Positions 28,001-39,760 of a DNA stretch of 64,000 nucleotides are shown piece after piece. Numbering within the stretch: the stretch's first letter is position 1; each line of letters begins with the position of its first letter. A model generated the notes under the pieces. It ran no database searches and had not been told where the DNA came from. It saw only the letters and a list, made by a program, of their open reading frames with translations. The stretch is taken from NCBI GenBank assembly GCA_947172415.1, contig OX359196.1, positions 6,201,901 to 6,265,900 of the forward strand. The letters run 5' to 3'. This stretch comes from Chondrosia reniformis (taxonomy: Eukaryota; Porifera; Demospongiae; Chondrillida; Chondrillidae). Made by a program: the position numbers and the translations under genes.

Positions 28001-31000
28001 TCCCATTAGGGCGTGTCTCCCATTAGGGCGTGTCTCCCATTAGGGCGTGTCTCCCATTAGGGCGTGTCTCCCATTAGGGCGTGTCTCCCGTTAGGGTGTC
28101 TCCCATTAGGGTGTCTCCCATTAGGGTGTGTCTCCCATTATTGGTTTGTTTCCTGTTTTAGGAAGCTCTTGAACCTCCGATGCAAACACCAGAGAATTCA
28201 TCTCCAAAGTTGCCTCTATCTCCATTACAAGTTGGCTTTGATGTATGTGGGCTGTGACTACGTACATTAAGTAAACCACGTGTCCATTATGGATTGTTCA
28301 ATGGCATATATGGTGTCTGTTGTAGGGCTGGAGACTGGAGAATGTCGAACGGTCAAAGTCTAAGCCATTAAAGTGGGTATTGTATGCACATTTCATTGTA
28401 CTAAATTGTAATCATATCCATTTGTTTATGGGCAGGCTTGTTTGTGTATGAGGTGTATATAGGTTGCGTTGGAATGTTTAGCAGCAGTTCAAATTGTATG
28501 TGTATCATTCCATTCAGATTGCCATTCAACAAACTGTTGATGACCACCTTTCAATTTCCTATTGCCAAGTATGTGCATACATACATACATATACGTATGT
28601 AGCTCACGGACTGACAATGTACAAATGGTGCTAGATTATAAAGTTTATTATAGGTATTCCATTATTGTAAATTTTATATGTACGTAGGTCTTCAAAGGAA
28701 GACGTTCCCAAAGTGATGAAGGTATCAGAGGTGATGGGAGAAGGGCTATATAGCTGGTCCATCCCAACTCAGCTTATGTGAGTGTCTTGTAGCACCTCTT
28801 GGCGGTATATGATATCCGATCATGTTTGTTATCAACTGTATTCCAGGAAACTCTTTATCAAGGAGGACAATATTTGGCTGCAATACTACCATTCTCTTGG
28901 AGAGGTGTGCTTGTATATCTTTACAAGTGTTGTGTTATGCTTACTGTATTGTTCTCTTTATACTACACCACCCTCTATGCTACCTGTACAAATGTACTAT
29001 GTATGTATTCAAGCTGCACTATATCATACGTATGTCTACATAATTATATGTACTTAATATCAGAATTACATTTATACCTATAAAGAGAGGAAGAAACTTG
29101 AATGTGAGACTTGTGGTTGTTAATCTCAGTGTTGGAGCACTGGTGAATGAAATTTGAAACTGCCACTTATCATTTCATTTCAGTATCCTTCTCACAGTGA
29201 TTGCTTAAGTGACTAGGTGGAGATAGTTGTAGATGAAGTGCTATGTAGCACTATTTGTCATGTCCTATCTATATTTTGTACAAACGATTCACTTTGAAGC
29301 AAATGTACGTACATAGTTGGTTGAAGAATGGGAAATGATCAGACAGGAAGTGGTACTAGACCACTTCACCTCGATAACACACTATCGTGAAGTCCTGGTG
29401 GAGATGGAGAAACTCCAAGGCGAAGGAATCACCTTTAAAAAGAGCACAGACAAGAGCCAGACGCCATACGAGTTCATCCCCACCAATTTACACGTTCAGT
29501 ATATGAGAGTTGAATTAGAGAAACAGAGCAGTCCAACCATCACATATGAAGTGATCTCTGTTGGAGCCCCAACTGCTTATAACCTGAAATTTAAAACTGG
29601 AGGCTTGATGAAATGGCACAATACAGCACCCTTCTCTATGGCAAAGTGAGTCATGTGATAATCATGTGATAGTCATGTTCCACACTGATTTGTCAATTGA
29701 CCTCATATTGTGCAGCCATTATCTGGATAACGCAGCAAGTGACAACAAAACTCTTAGAGGAAAGATAATCTTAGGTAACTCAATCACACCATAAATGGAT
29801 GTTTCTGAATAATTTGTTATGTTTGGGAGATCATTGAAAGTTACAATCTACATTTGCAGAAAAAATTGAGGAAGTAACTGAGAATATAAAGTTGTGTTTT
29901 GAAGCTTTTACTATGTAAGAATATCTGTGGATATATCTTATACATTAAGTGTATTGCTTCACTTACCTTCATTGTATGCTACATTCAACTAATATAATAT
30001 GTAGGAGTAGCAGTAGCAGTGATCTTGGGAATATAAATGAGAAGTTTTACAATCTCCAAACTGAGGTGGGTTCAGATGTCCTCAGATCCAGCTTGTTCGC
30101 AAGCCATGTGTGATGGGTAAGTGTGTCACTATTCCCTGCAACTCATCACTCAGGTGTACAGATTGCAGAGTCACTGCAACATTAATCTGATGAATGAGGC
30201 TTTGGAAGGACTTCAAAAGGCAATGTCTCCCAAAGCCAGAGGACCTCTCTTCGGGCAGCATTGCACCACTGTAGTAAGGACATGCTTCACCATTTTCCCT
30301 TGCCACACCTCCTGCCACACCTCCTGCCACACCCTCATACTACAGCACTAGCCACACACTCCAATTGGCTGTCTTGCCACATCTCCTTTTGGTCCACTTA
30401 TAGAGTCTACTGTTTGATCACATTGAATCAGCACTCTCCACTTTGGGTGGACATGTAACTGGGTTAGATCAGATTGACTTTGATGGTACTACCTCACTAA
30501 CGAGGTCAAAGGTGAATTGGAAACAAATCCTTAAAGATCCCTCTCACACCTTTTTCAAGTACCTGGAAGATGTTGTTAGCATATTGAAGAAAGCAGTTTA
30601 TTACATCTTTCTAAAAGTTAGTTGACAACTCTGTGTCTCAAGTCTCCTTTATAATGCCATTTCACTTACGTAACTCTTATGATTTCTCCAGGATGCATTT
30701 GACCTGGCCTATGAAAGGGTTCCTCTTGGGATACAAGGATACAGACACAGAAGGGACATCTGTTTTAGCCATGCAGTGAGTCGAGAACCACCTTTCTACT
30801 CAGCAAACCATGACTGCTTTCACTGCCTTGCAGGTCACCACGTTGGCAACTAGCTTTGCTACTAAACTGAGGCAGTGTGCTGTCGATCCTTCTTATAGTC
30901 TTCAGTTGGCTCAATTAGGGTTTCTTGTCTACTGGGAGAGCTTGTTGAGTACTCATGGTAAGTTGACAACTAGTTATCCTGAATTAGTTATCCTGGGTTT

Positions 31001-32468
31001 GATTCCCAGCAGATGCTGCTCTATTTATGTTCTCTCTAAAATGATGTAGAACAATTAGATACAGTTATAGTCTGATTATCACATTAATTAGCCATGTATC
31101 CTGTTCCATGTACCGACCTATGTACCTCACCCTCTTCTATCTACATCAACTTAAGGTGACGAATCTGGAATGCTTGAAGACTTCTTTGTAGCTGTGCAAG
31201 ATCTAAATAATGTCAAACTAAAGATTACGTGTGGAGATGGCCAACATGGACCCATTATCACAGGCGCCCGGTGAGTTCAGCTAATCTACCTACATCCTTG
31301 CTATAATGTACAATTACTTTTATCAATAAGCACTTTTAATTATTTTGTCTATTGTAAATTTCTTTATCAATTTGCATACTTTTACAGCTATAAGGTCACT
31401 GTTGAAATGCCACTGGAGGATACATTGTTCCGCCTGCTTCCAATTGAACTACAAAAGGGTCAAGAAATTAGCGTGTGTGCTGTGATGTTTTCTCAAGGTA
31501 TCAATGAGCAGCAGTCAATAGCTGATAGAATTGGAGACAATTCTCTTCAAGATGCCATCAATATTGAAAACTTTCGAACTTTAAAACAATATTTGTCACA
31601 ACTTAGCAGCCACTTTGCACTGGCTGGTAAGCCTTTACTTGACAATAAAATGACGAGTGTTACCATATGTATATCTAAAAACCCGACTTCTTTCCATTAA
31701 GGTGAGGAATCAAAGAAGAAGGTAGCTCTGGCACTTACTTTAGCTGAAGAACTTCAAAATCATGTTCACAACACGAGAAAAAGAAAAAATATAGAAATTT
31801 TTGCAACCATGCAAGCTGTAAGCCTTTAATACATTCAATGTAGTCACATGCAGTGTCATTTGACCTACTCGCTATTCAGGTGTGCTGGACACACACTGCT
31901 TAGATTGATCATACAGTCCCAAGTTTTACCTAAATAATGTCTTATGGATGAGTGGATTGTAAATAGGAGGATTTACGATATTTATACTTCTTCACAGCTG
32001 TCAAGACTTTTGAATGCTGCTCGTGTTACAAGTTGTAAAAGCGCCAAAGATAGGACAGCAATGGCTGTAACCCTGGAACAGGTCCAGATCTTAATAAAGG
32101 ACTTCAACATGGCACCCTCAGCCTTCCAACAAGCACTGGACAGCATGAGGAGGTATGTATACTAATTGGTTATTTGGTGGAACCTTTATGAATAGTTACA
32201 CCTCTCTAGGACAGTTAGTTGCTACTTCAAGGGACCACATCAATGATTTGAGTCCTAAATATTCACACTATGTATACATGTTTTGATTTTACTGTATATG
32301 CAAGATGTCTCATTTTTTGTTTCTTCTTTATTCAGTCAAGGTACCCGTATTCACAACTCTCTGAAAAATGTGGGTCATCCACAGTATGCCTTCAATGTCA
32401 TTCAGATCCCAGCTCTACCACGACACTATCGACCACCAGAAGGAACTTACAGAAAGCTGCCCACTTAA
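25026..32468 (+). CDS. INPP4: INPP4-type PtdIns(3,4)P2 4-phosphatase with N-terminal PH domain
   Basis: About 25 exons. Exons at 25.0-25.8 kb form a PH domain at about residues 20-130: EGALWIKETEKKL, then TRRYFRLVGNLLFYLSGDNK, then FKITFQYDSSVYNLAAESPE ending in MVSWIMAIRSV. A linker (YDFMLTALSELRTKIFQLAG) follows. From about 26.0 kb the order matches human INPP4A/B: a C2 domain (NIKTPPQFYWLRHSQTEVLP, FEVFDVYDRKHQK, IGTAECTVKDILGAPNY), then FIPTNLHVQYMRVE and VISVGAPTAYNLKFKTGG, then GINEQQSIADRIGDNSLQDA, and the catalytic Cx5R loop CKSAKDRTAM. It ends HYRPPEGTYRKLPT. INPP4 enzymes remove the 4-phosphate from PtdIns(3,4)P2 and restrain PI3K signalling. The PH domain joins in phase through an exon starting at about 25210. 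Human INPP4A/B have no such domain. Introns hold two minisatellites and one inverted-repeat element. Confidence 0.92.
26709..26877. mobile_element. MITE-like element in an INPP4 intron
   Basis: A 169-bp segment is bounded by inverted ends: CAGGGCTGCAT at 26709 and its complement ATGCAGCCCTG ending at 26877. The interior is unusual for the window, with runs of G near the left end and C runs in the middle. There is no coding capacity, as expected for a non-autonomous DNA element. Target duplication is not certain. Confidence 0.6.
27072..27302. repeat. 20-bp minisatellite in an INPP4 intron
   Basis: About eleven copies of the 20-bp unit CTCCACATGTCCTTCCCTCA with A/G and C/T variants at fixed positions. 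The array ends at the 3' splice site of the next exon (MLPIGTAEC at about 27306). Confidence 0.95.
27677..28140. repeat. 14/17-bp minisatellite in an INPP4 intron
   Basis: Roughly 28 head-to-tail copies of GTCTCCCATTAGGG followed by T, CAT or CGT, giving interleaved 14- and 17-bp units. The array fills most of an intron and stops about 20 bp before the exon reading EALEPPMQTPENSSPK. Confidence 0.95.
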
Positions 32469-32872
32469 TCATAATAATATTATTGCATGTCTTACTTAAT
32501 CCACGGATCTGTAAATAAATACTGTATTTAAATTTTATGCTTGTACGTATCTGTTTGATGTTTTGTTTCCCTCAATCCCCAATGACCCTACATTATACTT
32601 TTTTGATTTTTTAATCTGGAAATGTATATTTTGCTATATATTATATATTATATTCATGCATATCAGCAATATTTGTTTCAATGCTTCAATCTGATATTAT
32701 ACTTCTTTCTTAATAAGTTATTTTGAATCAGTATAAATTTTATAATTACTATCCAAAAATGAAGAGTGTACATGCATATGTAGTACTCTTACGTGCATGT
32801 GTATGTACATATAATATGTGTTTAAAAGTCTGGTTGCATTATAGATATGTTAATACATGTACGTATATGGTT
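32469..32872. other. AT-rich convergent intergenic region
   Basis: 404 bp between the INPP4 and NUMA1 stops, very rich in A and T. An AATAAA at about 32515 is a likely poly(A) signal for INPP4. No gene was seen. Confidence 0.7.
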
Positions 32873-35800
32873 TTATAAAGTTGTCTTTTTGTTAGTAGCA
32901 GCTGAAAGTGGTTTTTTCTTTGTCTTAGTTGTTTTTCCAACTTGGCTACACTTCTGAGATAGTTCTCTTGCTGCCTTCTTTCTAGCCTCCTTTTGCTCCT
33001 GGGCTAATTCCATCCGTTTACGTAATCTCTCCGGTATCTGCTTGTCATTAGTGAGTGTGGAACTGCTGCTGTTAATGTCGAAAGCAAGACTGAAACACTT
33101 GTCTGTATTTTCAGTGTTTGGTAGAATGTAAGGCCGCAGTTGAGTTATAATATGACTATTCTCATCCTTTGTGGACATGCCAGTTCTTATAGCTTGATCA
33201 GAGACACTTGGACTATCTGGCTGCACTTGTGTCTCAACAGGGTAGGAAGAACGAAGATGAGGAAGAACTGTAGAATTTCGTTTCTGCAGCTCAGATATCC
33301 TTCTAGGGTCTTTCAGATCACATGTGACTATCTGTGTGCCAAATATATCATTAGATGTATGATGTAATGATCTACCTCTTGAAATAACAGATGTTGGACG
33401 GCTAGTCCCTACATGAAGGACCCGAGAATCCTTTCCCTCCTGCCACTCCCTCTCCAATTCTTCGTACATCTGATTAGCCTGAATGACTTCACTCTCCGTG
33501 GACTTGAATGACTCGGTTGCAATCTTGTCCGTGGACTTGAACGACTCGGTTGCAATCTTGTCCGTGGACTTGAACGACTCGGTTGCAATCTTGTCCGTGG
33601 ACTTGAACGACTCGGTTGCAATCTTGGGTGTGCTAACCACATAAGTACATGTGCTATCATTGTGATCATCAGCATTAAGCTCATCCAAGATGTTGTCCAG
33701 ATCTGTGTTCCGTTTGGAGGGCAATGGGACCTCAGGATTTGCAGACTTTAGATCTAGCTCCTTTTTCAGCTGCTTTAGCCGGGCATCTTTCTGAAGTGAT
33801 TCCAGTTTCATTTCAGCAATAATATTTGTTTGATTCCGGCCAATTTCAGCCTTTTCAGCAAGCCTTGCTTTTAAATGGCTGTTATCCACTTCAAGTTGTC
33901 TCATTTTTGCAATAAGTGATATTATTTTCTCATTTTGTCTTGCTCCTTCAGTAGCTTGGGATTCTTTGCTTAAAGATTTGATTTGATTCCGCAAAGAATC
34001 TCTTTCATTAACCATCTCCTTCAGTGTAGCTTCAATTGTGACTAACTGAGAATTCAGTTCAGCAGTTTTGTCCTCAAGGGTCTCCTTAGCTATCTCAATT
34101 TCCGCTTTATCAGCCATTATGATTTCGACTTGTTTTTCAAGAATTGATCTCTCTTTTCTTTGTTCTTCATTCTCTTCCTCACTTTGTTTTAATAACAGAG
34201 AAAGATGATTGTTCAGTTCCTGCACACGAAGTGTTTCTGCTAGCTGGTTGGCATGAATTGCTTCCTGCTTTTCTAGTTCCTCATGCAATAGTTTTACCTT
34301 GGCCAAAAGACCACCAATTGTACTTTCTGAAGTCTGTCTCTCCGATACCAAGCTGTCAATCTTCCTTTTCAGTTCACAAATCTCTTCTTCTGCAGTTTGT
34401 TTCATTAGAGATATCATTTCTTCTTTTAATTTCAAGTTCTCCTTTAACTGTTTATAGAAGAAAATTTCAAAGTGAATTATAGTCTGGCTTGCTAGACCTT
34501 CCCCAAAGTGTAGGGACTGTCTAGCAAGCAAGACTAAATGGATGACAGAATATGTCGTACAGTACGTACATACATAATTATGTAGATGGACTGTACATAC
34601 ATATATAGATTCCTTACTTTTTGGTTTTCATTTAACTGTCTCTCTAATTCTGCCTTTGCATTTTTGGCAGCAAATGTTAACAATCTCTTTTCTCTCTCAT
34701 TCTTCACAATGTCATTTGTCAGTCCAGTTAGCTGATCACTCTTCTTAGCATTGTCCTACAGCCAATGGTGACAGTATATGAGGAAATGCCTTACAGAACC
34801 TAAACTATAGCAACACCTTAGTACATACTTACTAATTGCAGTACTACTTGCAAGTATGTTACGTATGTATATAAACATACCAGCAAGAAGGCATGCACAC
34901 ATGCATCAATGTAACAGTACGTATATCAAAAAACTGAACTCCAACTACATACATACATACATACATTACTTGTTAATTTAAGTGTATACATACGTACATA
35001 TACAACATATGTACCTTTTTTAGGTCTTCAAATTCACCTTCCAGTTGATTGTATCCCCTTAGCTTTAGCTGGCTGGCTTCTAGTTCATCACTCAGAGTGG
35101 TTGACTTTTGGAGATTTCTCTCCAATCTATAAAAGTACATACAACGTATGTAAACTATATAACCATACAATACATACATGCATGTACATACATACGTATA
35201 TGCATTTCTTAGCAATTAACGTAAATTGGCACTTCAGAAACCTTGGCCTACCTCAACTTATCTCTCTCCAGTCTGGCTACTTGGTCACGAAGGCATTCTG
35301 CTTCATCTGCCTCGTCTTTGTAATGTTGGAGCTGAAGCAACTGATTTTGTATCACTTTGTTCTCTTGTTCTGAAGTACACAAAGCTGTAAAATAATAGTC
35401 GGCAAGAGGAATTTTACTCTCCTGGACTAACGTTGCATCTCTACTTGCTTGTCCTTCAAGTCAATCTCTATGTCAGCAGATTCCAATAGGGCAGCCTGGC
35501 GTTTCACTGCTTCTTCTAATGTTTTAATGTGTCTTTCCAGTTGTCTTGTCTTTGTAGTCTATATACGTATATGTACATATATACCCCTACCTCCGGCAAT
35601 GAGCTGACAATGGGGGGGGGGATTATTTACCATAGACAGTGTGAATGGCAGATTAATAGGATGTGTGGTCTAAACAAGTTTATACAGAAAGTTTATACAG
35701 AAAGTGAAGTACGTAAATTCATTCATGTATTCATTTGCTCTTTGTTGTCGATAGCAATGGGATACAATTAAACATCAAATATACTACTCATCCTTGGTTC

Positions 35801-37185
35801 TCATAATGTGACATTAGTTATAACACCTCCAGGAGGGATAAGACCCATATCTCAACTGGAGGTGTTATAATCAATTTACTTCTGGTTGCTAGGTTTAGCT
35901 GTGGAAAGCTTTGACTGAATCAACATATTTGGTGATTCTTATATGCAGAAACACCCTGTATCTTGACCTTAGGCAATTATTAACTTGGATATAACCTTCA
36001 GTTCCACCTGTAGAGGTGATTTAGCACATTTATGAGTACACAATAAACAGCAACCATCTAGCAACAGGAAATTGGTTTCGGCTAAAGTCCTTGGTTTTGG
36101 GCTATAACTATTACATTTACATATATAGAATCAACAGTCAAGTAACCTTGTTGCTATATACGTTGCATTACATATTATGAACTCACTTCTGTGTTGGCTG
36201 GTGGGTGGCTGGTACCTGACTCGGCAGCTAACATTGCTGGAGAGCACAGCCAGCCGATGGCAGCTGGTGAGCATAATCCATTGTAGAACCTCTTCATCTT
36301 CCTCATTGGTGTGGCCATGCCACGTAACCCTGAAATGCTACTTTTTGGCGTCTCAGCTGCTATTGGTTTAGACGGAGGAGGAGTACCAATAGCAGCCTCC
36401 AGAGTGTGAGTAGACTCTACATCTGAACAAGAGCATATCCACCCTTCACTAATATGAACTATCTTTACATAAACATTTATTTGCAACATTAACTTATCTC
36501 TTTACATATGTACATATATACACTTTTACATCCACGGATAGGTACTTATAATAGCTTATATATAGATGTGCAATTACGTACTGCCAAGAAACGATGGATC
36601 ATCTAAAGCATTTTCATGATCAATTTTTTGTGTTGCTAGTTCAATGAAGTACTTGATATCCTGTTGGACGCTACAGTCTAGCTCTTTGATCTTGTCCACA
36701 AAGAAGTTGTTCATTTCACATTGTACAGCCCAGTACAAAAGAAGAATGCACAATTTGGCAACTTCATGGTCCGTTTCCTTGATCAGTTCTGGAATGCAAA
36801 TGCACTCACATGTGGACTCGTAAAAACCTATATAACGTGAAGAATTGTATCCTTTGAAGGCTCTATGAATTAGGAATCGTTTCTGTGTACGTACCTCTAA
36901 TTCTAGAAAGGATAAATTGATATACGTCGGAATTTGATGTAAATGATGGCGACGGCGGCTCCTGGGATTCGCTATAGAGAGGAAATGGACGTGAAGCAGT
37001 AGCCAAGAATCATTATAGGACTTACATTTGATTCAGGATTTTCAGAAAACTCTTAGCAACGTCTTCACATTGTGACGTGTAGGTTGCCTGTGATATGAAA
37101 TACAATAATTACATATACAGCAACATACTAGGGATGCAGATGAGAAATTTCTTACCCAAACAGTAAGAGATTCGAGTTTTACCAT
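32873..37185 (-). CDS. NUMA1: NuMA homologue, spindle-pole dynein anchor (short form)
   Basis: About ten exons. The start at 37185 reads MVKLESLTVW. A compact N-terminal hook-like domain follows (HEVAKLCILLLYWAVQCEMN, then FVDKIKELDCSVQQDIKYFI), matching the NuMA N-terminus (LELAKMTMLLLYHST). Next is a MATPMRKMKRF motif like that ahead of the NuMA coiled coil. About 450 residues of coiled coil follow, then a C-terminal block RRISELQKRNSTVLPHLRSS continuing YPVE, which matches human NuMA RLMELQKRNRMCPPHLKTCY. The tail is basic (KKAARELSQK, TKTKKKPLS), as in the NuMA microtubule-binding and NLS region. NuMA links cortical LGN/Gai to dynein and focuses spindle poles. At about 900 residues it is less than half the vertebrate length (about 2,100), mainly from a shorter coiled coil. 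Four copies of KIATESFKSTD lie before the C-terminal block. It shares a 79-bp promoter with NARS2. Confidence 0.85.
33498..33629. repeat. 33-bp coding minisatellite in NUMA1
   Basis: Four near-identical 33-bp units on the minus strand, each encoding KIATESFKSTD. The copies differ at only a few bases, so the array is young and in frame. Unit length divisible by three preserves the reading frame when copy number changes. Confidence 0.95.
35818..35870. repeat. Perfect inverted repeat (hairpin) in a NUMA1 intron
   Basis: Arms of 14 bp (TTATAACACCTCCA and its exact complement TGGAGGTGTTATAA) are separated by 25 bp. It lies inside a roughly 0.7-kb intron. It could be a small MITE remnant or an RNA hairpin; no flanking target duplication was found. 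Confidence 0.7.
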
Positions 37186-37264
37186 TCTGTGTACGCTTTT
37201 TCGTTTGAAAATCGGGCTGCCTGTATTCCTGCAATCTGATTGGTTAATAATGGACGTAAAGAAA
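37186..37264. promoter_or_regulatory. Bidirectional promoter, NUMA1 and NARS2
   Basis: 79 bp between divergent start codons. It contains ATTGG at 37239-37243, a CCAAT box on the minus strand. No TATA box was seen. Confidence 0.55.
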
Positions 37265-39692
37265 ATGGCGTCGATAGGGTACTTACAAAATTTAATGTTA
37301 CAGTCAACGCGTTCTCTGTTTAGAAGGTATGCAAAGAAATATTACTCAACAGATACAAGAAAACAATTCAAGGTATGTTCCAAATGTTTAGATGGATGTA
37401 TGACCAATATTAAGACATGTTTGTCTTCCAGGGTTGGATAAAATCGGTCAGAAAGCACAAAGATCTAGTTTTTGTGGATATTAGTGATGGCAGCTCCTTA
37501 CATGTTCAGCAAGTTGTTATGAATGCTTTAGACTGTCCAAGGTATGCTATAACATGACTAAGTACAGTGTTCAGTAGATAGGGTCCCAGTACAGCGTTCA
37601 GTAGATAGGGTCCCAAGTGAAACAAGCACTGCATATATCAACCATGTTTCAACATAGCAATGTAACTCTTGGATCATCAATCCATGTTGAAGGTCAGATG
37701 GTAAAAAATCCTAGAGAAGCTGAATCATATGATCTGGAGGTTGAAAGTCTACGGATAGTTGGTCCTTGTCCATCAGAAGACTATCCTTTCAAACCGAGAA
37801 AACCCCACCCACTTGACTATGTGAGGCAGTACCCTCATTTGAGGGCAAGGACCAACGTATTCTCAGCTGTCACAAGAGTCCGCCAAGCTGCTACCATGTG
37901 CATACATCAATACCTTCAGGTAACCATGGTAACCTTTGATGACTGTATCAATTTTCCATATATGGTAGTATAATACAGTCTTCAGGCTATACACTAGTCC
38001 ACACACCAATATTGACATCCAATGACTGCGAGGGAGCGGGAGAACTGTTCCTTGTACAGGTTAGTGCTAGTTACCTGCACACAGTCCCAGTAATAGACAC
38101 ACCTTAGTGACCTGTTGTTGTGGTTCAGACACAGGATGGACCAGAGCGTCTAGACACAGAGAAGAAAAGGGAAGAAAATGGTTTCTTTAACACCCCTGTC
38201 TACTTGACAGTGTCAGGGCAGCTTCATGCAGAAGCACTAGCATGGTAGGTGAGTCATACTATCTGTACGTACATATACTACCTTCATATCACTCATGACA
38301 TACGTACATAGTCAGTAGTCGATGTGGCTAATGTACGTATATGTTGACAGTGTGTGTATATAATGTTGACAGGTATGTGTTTATCTGTTTAGATGGGATG
38401 GTGTATGTTATACCTTCTTCTAACATTTAGTGGTCTCTCCAAAGTGTATACCTTTGGACCAACATTCAGAGCTGATAAGTCTCACACTCGACGTCACTTG
38501 GCTGAATTCTACATGCTTGAAGTAGAAATGTGCTTCTTGGAAAGTCTGAATGATTTGTTGGTACTATTAGAAAATCTCTATAAATGTATCACTAGTGAAT
38601 TGTTAGAAAAGTGTGCAGAAGACATAGGGTTCCTTCATAAGCAAGTAAAGATAGATTTAAAAGTAAGTCTTACTTTACAGATTCTTGGTAGATATGTACC
38701 TTATAGTAGTGCATGTATTCATCTACACCTCAATAGACAGAGTTAATGAAAAATGTGAATTCAGATTTTAGGAGGTACTATAATATATGCTAACTATTTA
38801 CGTATATACTTTCATGGATTTCCCTTTGTCCAAAGACTAACATACACAGAAGCAGTTGACATCTTAAAAAACCACAAAGATATGTTTGAAATGGAGCCGC
38901 CTCAGGCAAGTGTGTGCATATGTTATGAGTTGAAGACCTTGAATGAATGCTTTTACTCGTATGTTGATAAATTACAGTGGGGTGAGGATTTGAAAAGTGA
39001 ACACGAGCAGTTTATAGTCTGTCATCTTGGCAACAAACCTGTGTTTGTAGTAGACTATCCTGTATCACTTAAACCATTTTATGCCAGGCCAGTAGATGGA
39101 GATTCAACAGTTGTAAGGCTATCCATATTCCTCCCACAGCTAGCCCACTTAACCCTCCATATTTACCACTAGGTGTCAGCTGTGGACCTGCTGGTGCCGG
39201 GGCTGGGGGAGCTAGCTGGGGGCAGTGTTAGAGAAGAGAGATATGAGCCCCTCAAGACAAAGCTGTCTCAACTCGGACTAGAAGATAGCTATGAATGGTG
39301 AGCATATTATCAGGCAAACTGAGTAAACAAATTGTGAAATGTACATAGGGCAAATGTAAAGATTCATCAAAATTTCTAGACTCATTGGAAATGTTTCATT
39401 CCAACCAACCATTCCTAATTTTAATTTCATTTTTTAAATGTTTTCATATATACGTACGTACTTGGATTATTTGGATGAACTGTCTTGTCTATATGTATCC
39501 TAATATCGTACTACTGCCCTTGCTACACCCTCTTTATGTATGTGTAGGTATTTGGATCTGAGAAGATTTGGAACAGTGCCACATGGTGGATTTGGTTTAG
39601 GATTTGAAAGATACTTGCAACATATATTAGGTGTTGAACAAATTAGAGATGTTATACCCTTTCCGAGATACCTTGGCTCATGTCAAACTTAA
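37265..39692 (+). CDS. NARS2: Mitochondrial asparaginyl-tRNA synthetase
   Basis: About eleven exons. The leader [20 protein letters not shown] followed by RYAKKYYS looks like a mitochondrial presequence; an in-frame ATG at 37250 would add five residues. An OB-fold anticodon-binding domain follows ([40 protein letters not shown]). The class II core has [20 protein letters not shown], motif 2 [37 protein letters not shown], and motif 3 [16 protein letters not shown]. The end is [12 protein letters not shown], matching NARS2. It charges mitochondrial tRNA-Asn. Its stop is only 68 bp from the stop of the pseudokinase gene on the other strand. Confidence 0.93.
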
Positions 39693-39760
39693 TACATTAT
39701 AATTATAATACGTATTATACATTTTTTCTTTATAAAAGAATATATTATTGTTGATTATAG

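Noticed and set aside
27677..28140. Direct repeats resembling a CRISPR array
   Set aside because: There are no unique spacers, units are immediately adjacent, and the array lies in an intron of an animal gene.
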